DNA of 64,000 nucleotides from assembly GCA_910585095.1 (NCBI GenBank), contig CAJUBU010000015.1, positions 19,594 to 83,593 on the forward strand. Direction: 5' to 3'. Below, piece by piece: positions 17,858 through 28,453 of this stretch. A program made the position numbers and the translations under genes. The notes under the pieces are model-generated. The model worked only from the letters and a program-made list of their open reading frames with translations. It searched no databases and was not told the DNA's origin. The DNA is from an uncultured Lachnospira sp. (GTDB lineage Bacteria > Bacillota > Clostridia > Lachnospirales > Lachnospiraceae). Each line of letters opens with the position of its first letter. Positions within the stretch are counted from its first letter, which is position 1.

Positions 17858-20134
17858 TTATGGGTTTCTCTTAAAAATAATATCACGCCAAGACTTTGGT
17901 CGTGTATTTAATGAAAGAGTTGCAAAGTTCGGAATCTGCATATCATATATATAATCCCCTATTTGGTGTTCTTCCATTAATTGTTTATTAAAATAGTTCT
18001 CAATATTTTGATATCCTGTTGGAACAAATGACAAAATATCAAATCCAATTAAATTTAAAAATGCAATCAATATGGAGTCTTCAAGAGAACTTACTTTTTC
18101 TCCTGTGTTAATATAAATTATTTTAGGATTCTTTTTTGTAAAATCAAACTTTTGAATCAAACGAATAATATCTTTTGGCAAATTTAAAACAGTTGCAACA
18201 ATCGTATACTCTGTTCCATTTTGAAATGTTCCTTTTATCAGCGCTTGATTGATAAGAATCTGCAATTTTTCAAGCATATGTTCTTGCATTTCTTCTCTTA
18301 AAAAACGGTACTGATAATCCGCATGATTTTTAATTTTATTTTTTTGAAGTTTTCCATTTTTAAAAAATTCAGTTGTATGCTCCTTTAACGGATTATAAGC
18401 CGTTGACTCTATAAATGGAACTTTCTGAATCACGTAAGTATCTTGTGTCAACAATTCTTTTACGGATATCCAGTATGATGTAATATCACTATTTTTCACA
18501 CCAGAAACTTTTGCACAAATCACAGGAATATTAACAATATCATCTATCACTCCAAAATTTGGTCGATATTTTAATTCTTCATTCCACAATATTTTTATTT
18601 CTTCATACATTGTCTGCAAATTGATAGCATTTGCCTTTTGATATTGTTGATTCCTATATAATCCTGAATCTTGATACATAAGCGTATCTAATTCTCTCTC
18701 TGCATGATATGCAACAGTACCCAGTTTTATATCTGCATTTTCTTTTGGAAATTTTGTCACATTCATTGAAGTCTCATAATTGACTTCATATAATAGTTTA
18801 TCCTGAATTATACTTTTTATATTCAAATTTGGATTAAGAATAAGTACATCAATAGGCAATCTTGCCAACATCTTTAAAAATAAAGCTTCTGTTTCACTTT
18901 TACAGCCACCCATCAAAATAAAACAACTAATTTGCGGCATCTTCCAGCTAGAAAATAACCCTGCTTGATACCTTTTTAGCCAACAAAGCATATACACTGC
19001 TCTATTTGTCATTTTATTAATGTTCATCTGCGGCTTTTTTGCTTCTTCTAACAACACATCTAAAAAAGCTTTTATCATTAACCGCTGAAGCTCAATATTA
19101 AACGAATATTGAATATTAATCACTAAATCGGATAACATTTGGTCTAACGTTTTATACGTTTGACGGCGAATGGATGAAATTTCTTCATTTGATGGGACAG
19201 GAATATTCTCATCAACAATCACAATTTTTCTTTTATTATTTTTTAACTCTAATTGTAATTGATATAAATCATTCATATATGTAATTTTATCCGCAACGCC
19301 ATTCATTATACAAAAACAATTATAAAAAAAAGCAGGATTGTCACCTCGAACTATTACATTTTGTTTAACATCCTGCAAAATTTCTCCTGTAATCCAAGCA
19401 TTGGTACAATTTACATATTTAGGCTTTTCCCCATAAAGTCTTGCATTATTAAAATCATTTTGTATCTCCTGCCGAATCCACTTTAAATTAAAATCAGATG
19501 GAAAAGGGTTTGCATTATCTATCTTTAATTCATATGAAAATGATGAGTTCGCATCCAGTTTTAAATAAGCATTATCACCCTGATACTGCAAAAGGACAAC
19601 ATCGCACCCTGCATGACAAAGTACTGAAATCAAGAGCAATTCATAATTGCTGATAGAACCTTCATATAATATCTTAGGTACTTTTTCCTGTCCAAGCAAA
19701 TTTACAATGCGCTCAAATTTATAATAGAGCCAACACATAAATTTAATATATGCATTTTTTAGCATATTTTCATTTTTTCCTGCTTTTTTTAAAGTCTCTA
19801 ATGTATTATATATTGATATTACCACATTATTTCTTTGATAATCATTCATTCTTGGCAGCCATTTTTTTAAACTTACAGAAATAAATTCAGCATTCATACA
19901 AAAATTCATTCCCATAATTTCGCTATAGTAGGATAAATTTTTTTCATCAGGATTTGGAATTTTCCCTTCAATGATAACGCCTGCCAATCGGGCGGACTCA
20001 TAATATTTTTTTACAAAATCGCCTATTTCTTGCGTATAGGCATTAATTCTATAAAAATAAACACCTCTGTTCTCTCTATTGCTCAATTCCAAAAAGTAAT
20101 CATCTAGTTGATGTATTTTTTGATGTTTAAACAT
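17858..20134 (-). CDS. yceG: YceG-like protein of the Ter biosynthetic module
   Basis: 758-aa protein resembling YceG_bac (Bacillus YceG), a family described as a putative component of the Ter-linked biosynthetic module. It has no membrane segments. Two similar blocks are visible: one near residues 160–200 (KILYEGSISNYELLLISVL, then CDVVLLQYQGD) and one near 690–740 (KIIYINTGEKVSSLEDSIL, then FDILSFVPTGYQNIENYF). The first block and the paralogous block of the neighbouring protease suggest a repeated alpha/beta module. It follows the rhomboid gene by 16 nt and precedes telA by 32 nt, so it belongs to the ter operon. No catalytic motif is recognised. Confidence 0.82.
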   Translation of the reverse strand: MFKHQKIHQLDDYFLELSNRENRGVYFYRINAYTQEIGDFVKKYYESARLAGVIIEGKIPNPDEKNLSYYSEIMGMNFCMNAEFISVSLKKWLPRMNDYQRNNVVISIYNTLETLKKAGKNENMLKNAYIKFMCWLYYKFERIVNLLGQEKVPKILYEGSISNYELLLISVLCHAGCDVVLLQYQGDNAYLKLDANSSFSYELKIDNANPFPSDFNLKWIRQEIQNDFNNARLYGEKPKYVNCTNAWITGEILQDVKQNVIVRGDNPAFFYNCFCIMNGVADKITYMNDLYQLQLELKNNKRKIVIVDENIPVPSNEEISSIRRQTYKTLDQMLSDLVINIQYSFNIELQRLMIKAFLDVLLEEAKKPQMNINKMTNRAVYMLCWLKRYQAGLFSSWKMPQISCFILMGGCKSETEALFLKMLARLPIDVLILNPNLNIKSIIQDKLLYEVNYETSMNVTKFPKENADIKLGTVAYHAERELDTLMYQDSGLYRNQQYQKANAINLQTMYEEIKILWNEELKYRPNFGVIDDIVNIPVICAKVSGVKNSDITSYWISVKELLTQDTYVIQKVPFIESTAYNPLKEHTTEFFKNGKLQKNKIKNHADYQYRFLREEMQEHMLEKLQILINQALIKGTFQNGTEYTIVATVLNLPKDIIRLIQKFDFTKKNPKIIYINTGEKVSSLEDSILIAFLNLIGFDILSFVPTGYQNIENYFNKQLMEEHQIGDYIYDMQIPNFATLSLNTRPKSWRDIIFKRNP

Positions 20135-20150
20135 GGATACCTTTTCACCT

Positions 20151-20738
20151 TCAATACCGATTCATCTTATTTTTATTCATAACATAGCCAAGACTTGCAC
20201 CTATTATTCCTCCAATAATATGTGTCAAATTAGACACATTATCATGTGCAAACAAGCCATTATATACCTGCCCTCCAATATATACCACTGCCACCAGTAT
20301 AAATGTCATTGGAATACTTCCATCTTTAATACTTGTAAAAGAGGATAACAAAATAAATGCAAAAACAACACCGCTTGCTCCTAACAATCGAACATGCGGA
20401 AATAATATAATATTGACAAGACCTGTAACCAGTGCTGTTGATAAAATGACTACTACCATATTAGCAGAACCATATTTTTCTTCAAGTAATGGACCTACAA
20501 CTAATATCAGCATAATATTTCCAATAAAATGCTGCCAATTTGCATGTCCAAACACATGACCAATCAATCTTAAATAGGTCAACGGATTTAATAATGATGA
20601 GCGATAAACACTAAATAAAGTATATGTTGAAGATCCTTTTGTCAAATATCCCAACAAGAGTGATAAAAAACAAAGAAGTGTAAATCCTAAAATAACTGGA
20701 GAATTAAACGATATTTTTAATTGTTTTTTTCTATTCAT
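20151..20738 (-). CDS. Rhomboid-family intramembrane serine protease
   Basis: About 195 aa with six predicted membrane segments. The catalytic Ser lies in GASGVVFAF and the His in HIIGGIIGASLG of the last helix; the family motif NWQHFIGNIMLI precedes them. Rhomboids cleave transmembrane substrates within the membrane; the substrate here is unknown. The open frame extends to 20798, but TAGGAG sits directly before the internal ATG at 20738, and the longer N terminus would place charged residues before the first helix without a ribosome site. Its position inside the ter operon, between a trypsin-like protease and yceG, is unusual and suggests proteolytic control (inference). Confidence 0.9.
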   Translation of the reverse strand: MNRKKQLKISFNSPVILGFTLLCFLSLLLGYLTKGSSTYTLFSVYRSSLLNPLTYLRLIGHVFGHANWQHFIGNIMLILVVGPLLEEKYGSANMVVVILSTALVTGLVNIILFPHVRLLGASGVVFAFILLSSFTSIKDGSIPMTFILVAVVYIGGQVYNGLFAHDNVSNLTHIIGGIIGASLGYVMNKNKMNRY

Positions 20739-20856
20739 AATAAATCTCCTATTCTTACTTAACTTGTACATAAAAAACAACTTATTATTTTTACACAAGC
20801 ATAATCTTATTCGTACTTTTGAATTGTATCACTTTTATTGATATTTTACAAGCGTT

Positions 20857-22371
20857 CTAACAAAACCCTTGGATAAATAAATTAATACAATCATATGGCA
20901 CAGCCAAATTAATATTTTGCCCCGAATCAATACCTGCACTGCTTATACCAATTACTTCACCATACATATTTAATAATGCACCGCCAGAACTTCCATGTGA
21001 AATAGGCGCTGTAAACTGTATTACATCTACACTGTCCATTACTCGAAAGCCTGAAATAATCCCATCAGAAACGGAATTAAATAAACCAAGCGGACTGCCT
21101 ATCGCCACTACTTTCTGTCCTCTTACTAGTTTATTGCGACCTTTATATATAGGTAAAGGGGATAATGTTTTTGCTATCCGTATAACCGCTAAATCCATTA
21201 CTGAATTATATTTAATTACTTCATTAGTTCGATATACTTCCTTATCATTTTCAATACGCACACAATAATACCACCCTTTATTTACAACATGATGATTTGT
21301 TAAAATATATCCTTCCTTTCCTACCATAATACCTGAACCTATTCCTAACACATCACCCAATTTATTGTGAACCTCAATCATTACAATTGAAGATGCCAAT
21401 AATGCTAACTCCTCAAAGGATTTTTCTCTTCTGCTCTTTGCTGTATTTATCGAATTAGACGAAACCTGCACGGGAACAGAATTGGACTGGGATAATTGAT
21501 TTGTAACACGAACTTTATCTGTATTACGTCTCGATGTCGTATTGCAGGCTGGTTGTGCGTTAGAAACTGAATTTATATTGTGTGTCTGTCTTTTGCGTTC
21601 TGGTATATGTACAATTATTTTTTCTTGATTTACAACACTCTTATTATTGTTTATATTTTTATCATAACTATTATTATTATTTTTATTACATTCAAATTCG
21701 GGCAGGCACCATTCTACAAAATCTCCCACTACATTCTCTTTTGACAACTTTTTTAAATCGTCACAAATATTGATATCTTGTCTATTTTGGAGCATTAATA
21801 CGTCTGCGCCAATCAAGGTTAATAAATAGTAAAACAAATACTCCTGTACTTTTGATACATTTTCTGCAATAACTTTAATACATGATTGTTCATTCCATTT
21901 CGTATGCCAATTATGAAAAACAAAATCCATCCACCAAATCATTTTAATAACAAAATTTTTTTGTATTGAATCACTCGTTCCTTTTTTTAACTGCATATAC
22001 TTATCACATGTTTGGGTAATTGCTCCTCCTAATGTTAGGGCAAATAACTCATTATTTTCTGTGCTGTGTATAATCATTTTCTTTTTATCGCTTACTATCC
22101 AATTATCATAACATTGAATATAATAGTTACTCTCATTATCTTGCAAGTAAAGGGGTAATTTTGCTACTCTTTTATATAATAATTTATTAGAAATCATTTC
22201 CCCTGACAACATATTATCAACATAAATCACTTCGTTTTTCAAAGATTCATTCCCACCAAGTAATCTAATAAAATACACATCTCTAATCCCGTTATTATAC
22301 CCGCCTTTAATCCTAGCAAATGTGGTTACTGACTGAATATTCATAACATTATGTCTATAGTTTATTTTCAT
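20857..22371 (-). CDS. Trypsin-like (S1C/DegP-type) protease with YceG-like N-terminal domain
   Basis: About 504 aa. The N-terminal ~215 residues contain a block (CIKVIAENVSKVQEYLFYYL, TLIGADVLMLQ, then GDFVEWCLPEF) that parallels the C-terminal block of YceG (KIIYINTGEKVSSLEDSILI, NLIGFDILSF, then GDYIYDMQIPNF). A low-complexity Asn/Ser-rich linker (about 215–325) follows. The protease domain has the triad: His in ILTNHHVV, Asp in MDLAVIRIA and Ser in HGSSGGALLN. No signal peptide or PDZ domain is seen, so it may be cytosolic. The start is ATG 22371; the GTG four codons earlier is inside the GGAGG ribosome site. It likely opens the ter operon. Confidence 0.85.
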   Translation of the reverse strand: MKINYRHNVMNIQSVTTFARIKGGYNNGIRDVYFIRLLGGNESLKNEVIYVDNMLSGEMISNKLLYKRVAKLPLYLQDNESNYYIQCYDNWIVSDKKKMIIHSTENNELFALTLGGAITQTCDKYMQLKKGTSDSIQKNFVIKMIWWMDFVFHNWHTKWNEQSCIKVIAENVSKVQEYLFYYLLTLIGADVLMLQNRQDINICDDLKKLSKENVVGDFVEWCLPEFECNKNNNNSYDKNINNNKSVVNQEKIIVHIPERKRQTHNINSVSNAQPACNTTSRRNTDKVRVTNQLSQSNSVPVQVSSNSINTAKSRREKSFEELALLASSIVMIEVHNKLGDVLGIGSGIMVGKEGYILTNHHVVNKGWYYCVRIENDKEVYRTNEVIKYNSVMDLAVIRIAKTLSPLPIYKGRNKLVRGQKVVAIGSPLGLFNSVSDGIISGFRVMDSVDVIQFTAPISHGSSGGALLNMYGEVIGISSAGIDSGQNINLAVPYDCINLFIQGFC

Positions 22372-22542
22372 TTCTGCCTCCACACTTCATTTATTTATAT
22401 ATCTATTTTTTATATTTTATGATTTCAAAGTACTAAAGTACGCTGCATTAAAATTTGCTGATAGCTTTTAAACAAAAAAAATATTATTCAACTAAATTTT
22501 ATCATAAAACAAAGTTTTTTTCTATGTTTCTTTTTACTTTTA

Positions 22543-22551
22543 TGTTATAAT
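22543..22551 (+). promoter_or_regulatory. Extended -10 promoter for the C-C lyase gene
   Basis: TGTTATAAT is an extended -10 element (TG-n-TATAAT), about 37 nt before the start codon. A clear -35 hexamer is not seen, as is usual for extended -10 promoters. The ribosome site GAAAGGA follows. The intergenic space is shared with the divergent protease gene. Confidence 0.6.
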
Positions 22552-22587
22552 CACCTCTATATCGAAAACTAGAAAGGAAACCATATT

Positions 22588-23556
22588 ATGAAAGATTCTG
22601 CACTTTATTATAGTGTGGGCGCTCTTTTATACTGCCCTGCAAACAATGAATCTATATCCGATTCCATTATCCACAACAAATTTATAAAACCATTTTCACT
22701 GGCACTTTGTCTAGAAGACACTATTCCTGATAATTTCGTTCTTCAAGCAGAACAAATATGTTATCATAATCTTCTACAAATAAAGAACGCGAAAGAATCA
22801 CAAGATTTTTATCTCCCAAAAATATTTATTCGAGTACGAAATCCAGAGCAAATACTGCGATTATATCATCATTTAGGAGAATTAATGTCTTTAATTTATG
22901 GTTTTATTGTGCCTAAATTTGCTTTGGATAATGCAGATGCCTATATTCATAATTTATGTGAAATTAATTCAACCTCTACACAACCTGTTTATATGATGCC
23001 TATCTATGAAAGTTCTTCTATCATTGACTTAAGAACTAGATATGATATTTTATATACGTTAAAAGATAAAATTGATTCTATTGAAAAATTGATTCTTAAC
23101 ATTCGTGTTGGCGGCAATGATTTATGCCATGTTTTTGGCTACAGAAGACATGCAGATGAATCAATACATCAAATAAAACCTATTGCAAGTATCTTTTCAG
23201 ATATTAATACCATTTATGGTTGTGATTATGTGATTTCTGGTGCTGTTTGGGAATATTTTGATGGTGCTTATTGGAAAGAAGGATTAAAAAAAGAGATTAA
23301 GGAAGACAAACTATGTGGATTTATAGGAAAAACTGTAATTCACCCTAAACAAATCCCTATAGTAAATTCTGAATATGCTGTACATATTACAGACTATCAA
23401 TCTGCAAAAGCAATACTAAACTGGGATAATGATTCTAAAACCTTAGTATCATCAGACCCACAAAAAGTACGTATGAATGAATATAAAACTCACGCAAACT
23501 GGGCAAAAAAAATAATGCTGATGGCTGAGCATTATGGAATCGCAATAAATGATTGA
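22588..23556 (+). CDS. HpcH/CitE-like C-C bond lyase of the Ter module
   Basis: TIM-barrel aldolase/lyase of 322 aa. Seen: ALLYCPANNES at the N terminus, LCLEDTIPD with acidic metal ligands, an FIRVRNPEQ arginine strand, PKF, a PIYESSSI strand, LNIRVGGNDLC and the C-terminal GFIGKTVIHPKQIPIVN, as in citrate-lyase beta-like enzymes. A dedicated C-C bond lyase family of this fold is described in Ter-associated biosynthetic modules, together with PRTases and a HAD phosphatase, all of which are in this window. The gene is on the opposite strand from the ter operon and has its own promoter. Substrate unknown. Confidence 0.83.
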   Translation: MKDSALYYSVGALLYCPANNESISDSIIHNKFIKPFSLALCLEDTIPDNFVLQAEQICYHNLLQIKNAKESQDFYLPKIFIRVRNPEQILRLYHHLGELMSLIYGFIVPKFALDNADAYIHNLCEINSTSTQPVYMMPIYESSSIIDLRTRYDILYTLKDKIDSIEKLILNIRVGGNDLCHVFGYRRHADESIHQIKPIASIFSDINTIYGCDYVISGAVWEYFDGAYWKEGLKKEIKEDKLCGFIGKTVIHPKQIPIVNSEYAVHITDYQSAKAILNWDNDSKTLVSSDPQKVRMNEYKTHANWAKKIMLMAEHYGIAIND

Positions 23557-23728
23557 TATAAAAATTTATCTCACAAATATTTAATTTATAATGTTTAATA
23601 CCTTTTTGTACAAAATAAAAAGAGCTAATAAAATAAATCATTCAATACAATATAAATATTTATTTTTTTACATTCATGTTGTAACGAAAAATTTTATTTT
23701 ATTATAGCCCTTTTTATTATCATTGTAA

Positions 23729-23770
23729 TAAAGCAGATATTCGCAATCTGCTTCGCTACTTACTTATAAC
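23729..23770 (+). repeat. R2 interspersed hairpin repeat, copy 3
   Basis: Variant with arms AGCAGA and TCTGCT, a paired change relative to AGCGGA/TCCGCT of copy 1, and the same loop. It lies between the convergent C-C lyase and chemoreceptor genes. The compensating change argues that the stem itself is kept. Confidence 0.8.
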
Positions 23771-23804
23771 TTCATTGAAATTTATCATCTTTTTAACAAT
23801 AAAA

Positions 23805-25832
23805 TCAACTTTCATATTGGAATCTTTCAACTAAATCTTTAAGCATATCTGCCTGACTTGACAATTCTTCTGAGGCAGCCGCACTCTCCTGTGATGTAGC
23901 TGAATTAGACTCTACCACCTCTGCAATCTGATTAATACCTTCTGTAATCTGTGATGCAGCTAAAGCTTGATTATCTGAAGCTTGTGCAATCTCTACCATA
24001 GACTTATTTACTATCTTTGCATTATCCACAACAGCAAGTAACGATTGTGCTGTAGAATTTGTAAGTTGTATTCCTTCTTCCACAGCCATAATGGCATTTT
24101 GAATTAAATTTTTTGTATTTTTTGCTGCATCTGCACTTTGTTCTGCAAGTATCCCAACTTGTGTAGCAACAACAGCAAATCCTTTTCCATTTTCTCCTGC
24201 TCTTGCTGCCTCAATGGAAGCATTCAATGCAAGAAGCGATGTCTGATCTGCAATTTCTTCAATACTCTTAATAATTTCAGCAATTTTATCCGAAGCCTCT
24301 CTAATTTTATTCATAGCCTCTATATTCTTCTTCATATGTTCATTACTCTCAGTAATCTGAGTATTCATACTTGCAACAATATCACTTGTTTTATCTGCAT
24401 TTTTTGCATTTATCGCTATTTTTTCTGAAATTTCTGTAATCGTTGCCGTTAATTCCTCCACTGCACTTGCTTGGTCTGTTGCACCTTCTGCAAGAACCTG
24501 TGAGGCTTCTGATAAATCCATCGCTCCGTTTTGTACACTTTGTGCATTACTATCAATATCTCTCATCGCGGCACTTAACGATTTAATAATTCCTCTAAAG
24601 GACTGACTAATCTCAGCAAAATCGCCCTTAAAGTCATCATCAACTTTAATTAAAAAGTTACCATTGGACAATTCTGACAAATTGCTGTCAATATCTGAAA
24701 TAATTGCTTTTAAGTCTTGAATTGTGCTTGCAAGACTATTCATCAGTGTTGCTGTCTCATCATTTTCCTCTGGTATAGGCGCTTCTGAATGAAGGTCTCC
24801 TTCTGCCAATAATTTTAAACGTTCTACCACCACCATAATTGGCTTTATAACATTTTTTCCAAGACGAACGCCATTTCTAATGCCAACTATCGTAAATATA
24901 ATTACAAAAAGGACTGTAATAACCATTGACAAATAGAACATGCCCAAAAATTCATTTCGGACAGCTGCAACACCAATACTCCAGCCATTTATATCTGGAA
25001 CTGGTGAATAAGCGACAACTTTTGTTACTCCACCATATGAATATGTACCTACTCCTGCTTCTCCAGTAATCATTTTCTTACAAATAGCACTATATTTTTT
25101 AAGTTTTGGATTCGTATCCCCAAGTGCTACACTATCTTCCACCCCGACAAGCGATGAATCAATATCTGCAATCGTTATTCCATTGGCATCCAGCATAAAT
25201 GCTGTTCCACCTTTTCCAACCTTAATTGAACGCATAATATCATTTAACGATTCACCATTTGGAATATAAAGAACAGCACCAACTGGCGTTGTACCCGGGA
25301 CCCCATCTTTCCATAAAGGAGCAGAAACAGCATATGATACTGATTTTGTAACTTCACTATATGCAGGTGTTGAAACATATGTATTCCCTTTCATTGCCTC
25401 TTTAAAACAATAACTATCAGAATAGTTTGCTCCAGAAATAATATCAATACCACTGCTGTTAAGAAGAAATCCTTTTTCAAAACCATGTTGTTTAATTTTT
25501 TCATTTAAAATCGAAGCTTTATCCGATACTGACCTTTCAGGATCAGCAAGACGTGCAATACTTCCTGTTTCATAGGCAATTGCCTTATATTTTTCAAGAG
25601 ATGCTGCCACATAATCAGCAGCCACATCAGAAGTGTTATTAATTGTTTCTGAAACTGCACTTACAGACGAAACCCAGCTTAATATTGCTGTAATCACACC
25701 TAAAATAATACAGCTAAACATAACTGTCTGTGCAAATCGCTTAGAAATCTTTTTTTCAATACTTACAAATTCACCATTATTTTTACTTGTTTTTGCTTTT
25801 TTTAATAGACTTTTGCTTTTTTCTTTTTGCAT
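23805..25832 (-). CDS. Methyl-accepting chemotaxis protein with Cache sensor
   Basis: 675 aa. Layout: cytosolic basic tail, TM1 (about 37–60), extracellular double-Cache-like domain (about 62–290; [13 protein letters not shown] and [13 protein letters not shown] strands), TM2 (about 300–322), HAMP, then the long coiled-coil signalling domain. The conserved hairpin tip is exact: [20 protein letters not shown]. Expected to control CheA or another pathway in response to a small extracellular ligand. The start is ATG 25832; the upstream ATG (MRIYM) lies in the leader ribosome site. Neighbours are Ter genes, but no che genes are present. Confidence 0.93.
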   Translation of the reverse strand: MQKEKSKSLLKKAKTSKNNGEFVSIEKKISKRFAQTVMFSCIILGVITAILSWVSSVSAVSETINNTSDVAADYVAASLEKYKAIAYETGSIARLADPERSVSDKASILNEKIKQHGFEKGFLLNSSGIDIISGANYSDSYCFKEAMKGNTYVSTPAYSEVTKSVSYAVSAPLWKDGVPGTTPVGAVLYIPNGESLNDIMRSIKVGKGGTAFMLDANGITIADIDSSLVGVEDSVALGDTNPKLKKYSAICKKMITGEAGVGTYSYGGVTKVVAYSPVPDINGWSIGVAAVRNEFLGMFYLSMVITVLFVIIFTIVGIRNGVRLGKNVIKPIMVVVERLKLLAEGDLHSEAPIPEENDETATLMNSLASTIQDLKAIISDIDSNLSELSNGNFLIKVDDDFKGDFAEISQSFRGIIKSLSAAMRDIDSNAQSVQNGAMDLSEASQVLAEGATDQASAVEELTATITEISEKIAINAKNADKTSDIVASMNTQITESNEHMKKNIEAMNKIREASDKIAEIIKSIEEIADQTSLLALNASIEAARAGENGKGFAVVATQVGILAEQSADAAKNTKNLIQNAIMAVEEGIQLTNSTAQSLLAVVDNAKIVNKSMVEIAQASDNQALAASQITEGINQIAEVVESNSATSQESAAASEELSSQADMLKDLVERFQYES

Positions 25833-25850
25833 ATAAATCCTCATTTCTGC
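25830..25850 (-). repeat. L leader repeat before the chemoreceptor gene
   Basis: GCAGAAATGAGGATTTATATG carries the shared Shine-Dalgarno leader (20 of its bases match the family apart from the last spacer). Only the right half of the family hairpin is kept here. Confidence 0.6.
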
Positions 25851-25851
25851 G

Positions 25852-26507
25852 TCGCCCTAATAATAAAATATCCTCATTCACTTTTGTGTTCCTAATGATT
25901 TTAAACCCATTTTGAAATGTATATTTATATTAATGTAAGGTTTTATTAACAACATTTTAATTTATCTTTTCTTTTATGAAAAATTTATGCTAAAATGACG
26001 CACATTGCAACTTCAACTGCAAATAGAATGATATACAAAAAGTCAACCGAAACAACTCAGTCAGCATAACTGCTACCTTATTACACAGCACAGCAATTAT
26101 ATGCCACTATGACACAACATTAGATAAAAAAACTGCAATTACTATAAATATATAACACAAAGCTCTACTTCATTTAATTTCACCTCCAATATTTTATTTT
26201 CTCTGATTATATTTCATATTTATTTTATGATATTCATTGGGAATCCAAAATTAAATTAGGACTATATAAACCCTATGTTTTATTATTTTTATATAGAACA
26301 ATAATAAATGTTACATTTTACACATCCTTATGTCAACAAAAGATATATATCTGGGCAACACATTGATATATATCCTATGTTATTATATCATAATTTAATA
26401 TATTTTTTCTACCTTTTTCATTTATTTTTTTTTAATTTTATATAATTTTTATAGTTTGATTAAAAATATTATCTCTTATAATATAAAATCTTTTCTTTCA
26501 ACAAAAA
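25852..26507. other. AT-rich gene-free region
   Basis: About 650 bp with no supported gene. It is very AT-rich, with scattered TATATAT runs near 26340–26400. Only one short open frame (26456–26665) occurs, and it overlaps the terminator and the downstream gene antisense. It may hold the promoter of the chemoreceptor gene, but I cannot place one with confidence. Confidence 0.6.
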
Positions 26508-26545
26508 ACAGATACACGTTACCATATGTTCTAACGCATATCTGT
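26508..26545 (-). terminator. Terminator of the SHOCT-like gene
   Basis: Nested arms ACAGATA/TATCTGT and CGTTA/TAACG form an interrupted stem; on the minus strand it is followed by TTTTTTG. It lies about 27 nt past the stop codon. Confidence 0.75.
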
Positions 26546-26571
26546 CTTTTAATCTTTTATATTTTTAATAA

Positions 26572-27135
26572 TTATTCTAATATTTTTTTAATTTTCTCAT
26601 CATATTCAACTTTTGAAATAATACCCATACTCAATTGCATTTCAATTTTTTTAAGCAAATCATAATTATCCAATCGTTTTTGAGCAGCTTCTAATTTTTC
26701 ATTATATTCTTGTGCTGTAAGAATATCAAGCGCAAATGCCTTGTCTAATTTTTGCTTGACTGCATTAAATTCATCTTCCGCTTTCTTCTTCGCCTTCTGC
26801 TCATTTTCTTCTCGAATGGTTGTTTCTTTTTTATCAATCTGCAATTTTATATCTGCCAATTTTTCTAATTCTGGCTCAATGTTTTCCAGTACGTCTGAAA
26901 CATCAAAAGTATCGCCGCCACTGCACTTTTCAACATATTCAACATATCGTTTTCCTATTTCAGCATAGGAAGATTCCAGTTTCTTCTCAACTACAGATTT
27001 TTGAATATTCAAACTTGCAAGTTCACTTTGTTCTTTTGTTAGGTTATATAGAGATTCCCCTAAATTTTTAGCAGAATGAAACATATTGTCCCCAACTTCT
27101 TTTGCTGCTTTTGCAGCCTTTTCAAACATATCCAT
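26572..27135 (-). CDS. Coiled-coil protein with SHOCT-like C terminus
   Basis: 187 aa, soluble. The first ~120 residues are helical and charged, with an N-terminal amphipathic stretch (MFEKAAKAAKEVGDNMFHSA) and a long coiled coil. The last ~58 residues hold two SHOCT-like short helices, each ending LTAQEYNEKL or ISKVEYDEKI. SHOCT motifs are small oligomerisation or interaction modules found in many bacterial proteins. GGAGGAG lies just before the ATG. It sits between the chemoreceptor and the Ter PRTase genes and has its own terminator. Function unknown. Confidence 0.75.
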   Translation of the reverse strand: MDMFEKAAKAAKEVGDNMFHSAKNLGESLYNLTKEQSELASLNIQKSVVEKKLESSYAEIGKRYVEYVEKCSGGDTFDVSDVLENIEPELEKLADIKLQIDKKETTIREENEQKAKKKAEDEFNAVKQKLDKAFALDILTAQEYNEKLEAAQKRLDNYDLLKKIEMQLSMGIISKVEYDEKIKKILE

Positions 27136-27365
27136 ATCTACTCCTCCTACACTTTTTATACCATCTAAATATCATATTTTTCTTTTTTCAACATCATATT
27201 TTTAGGTAAAGACAAGTATTTGTTTGTACAGCAAATTTTTATATCATTATTTTGCTGGGGTTATTATACCATAGTCTTTAAGTAAAGTCACTTATAATTT
27301 ATGTTTTAATTATAATATATATTTCATATTTTTAAAAATTTTATAAATCATTTCACTATCCTACT

Positions 27366-28415
27366 TTATATGTCTGTAAGATTTTTAATAATTCCACAAC
27401 ATTTATAATAATTCAAATTACAATATTGTATAGGAACTTCTTTTTCCTTTGCTAAGCGCACAATAGGCTTTAATTCTTTATTCTTTCTATATTTTTCATC
27501 TATCAATACCATTTTAGGCACCCTTCTAAGCAAAACACGTGTTGTCTCACCAATTCCTGGCTTTACCAAATTGATATCTGTCACTTTGTATTTTTGTGCA
27601 ATTTTTTTAACTTCATCTATCCCATAACCATTTTTACAAAATGTTGATTCAACATTTTCAAATGCAAAATGCTTTTCAATTTCACTTATAAACACATATG
27701 ATAAATCCGCACTTTCTAAATTTTTATAATACACTGCTCCATGAAAATCATTCACTCCAATAATATCATCTCTTAAAAATGTTCTGCTTATAAGTCCTGA
27801 TACCGTACAATTTAAACAAGAACTTGGAATTAAAATATCCTCATGTGTTCCACAAAGCTCCGTTATATTAGCAGGGTCTGCAACCACTGCTATATCCGAA
27901 GATACTTGATTATAAACATGGATAACCTTTTTTAATTCATTAAAAATAGCGCCTTTCCCTATCCACCCATCAACAAATAATAATTGCTGTGGACGATATT
28001 GATTCAAAAGATATTTCATAGCATTATCATCAATTCCTTTTCCTCGTATAATTGAAATGGAATAATGCGGAATATCTAATTTAAATTTAAATTTTAAATA
28101 TCGTTTTATCAATATGCCTATTGGTATTCCTGCTCTTGCCAATGAAACTAAAACAATATTATTACCTCTTTTTTTTATAATTTTATCAGACAGACACCCT
28201 ATAGCATTGGCTGTTGTTTTTGCATAATTTTCAAGTGCTTCTTGATATACATCCATATACTCTTTTGTTGGTATATATTCTATTGGAAGCATCTCACAAT
28301 AATGATGTCCAGACTGTATCAGCCGTTCACGCTCATTCGTAGGCAATGGAATTACTTGCCCTGTAATATCTTTTAGTAATAACTGCACATCTTCTGTGCT
28401 ATAAGAACTTCTCAT
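27366..28415 (-). CDS. StiP/PRTase-like protein with PELOTA domain (Ter module)
   Basis: About 350 aa. The N-terminal ~260 residues fit the StiP (cysteine-protease-like, formerly PRTase-like) family: SLARAGIPIGILIKRYL, HYSISIIRGKGID, LLFVDGWIGKGAIF, DPANITELCGTHEDILIPSS with a conserved Cys and ISRTFLRDD. The C-terminal ~85 residues (ESTFCKNGYGIDEVKKIA onward) fit PELOTA_1, an RNA-binding-type fold. This pairing is described for the Ter-linked nucleoside-like metabolite module. The true start is ATG 28415, since the upstream GTG is in the GGAGG site. It follows the PRTase–TRSP gene by 38 nt and is co-transcribed with it. Confidence 0.85.
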   Translation of the reverse strand: MRSSYSTEDVQLLLKDITGQVIPLPTNERERLIQSGHHYCEMLPIEYIPTKEYMDVYQEALENYAKTTANAIGCLSDKIIKKRGNNIVLVSLARAGIPIGILIKRYLKFKFKLDIPHYSISIIRGKGIDDNAMKYLLNQYRPQQLLFVDGWIGKGAIFNELKKVIHVYNQVSSDIAVVADPANITELCGTHEDILIPSSCLNCTVSGLISRTFLRDDIIGVNDFHGAVYYKNLESADLSYVFISEIEKHFAFENVESTFCKNGYGIDEVKKIAQKYKVTDINLVKPGIGETTRVLLRRVPKMVLIDEKYRKNKELKPIVRLAKEKEVPIQYCNLNYYKCCGIIKNLTDI

Positions 28416-28453
28416 CTTAACCTCCACGCCTTTTAATTCTGTTATTTTTCACC

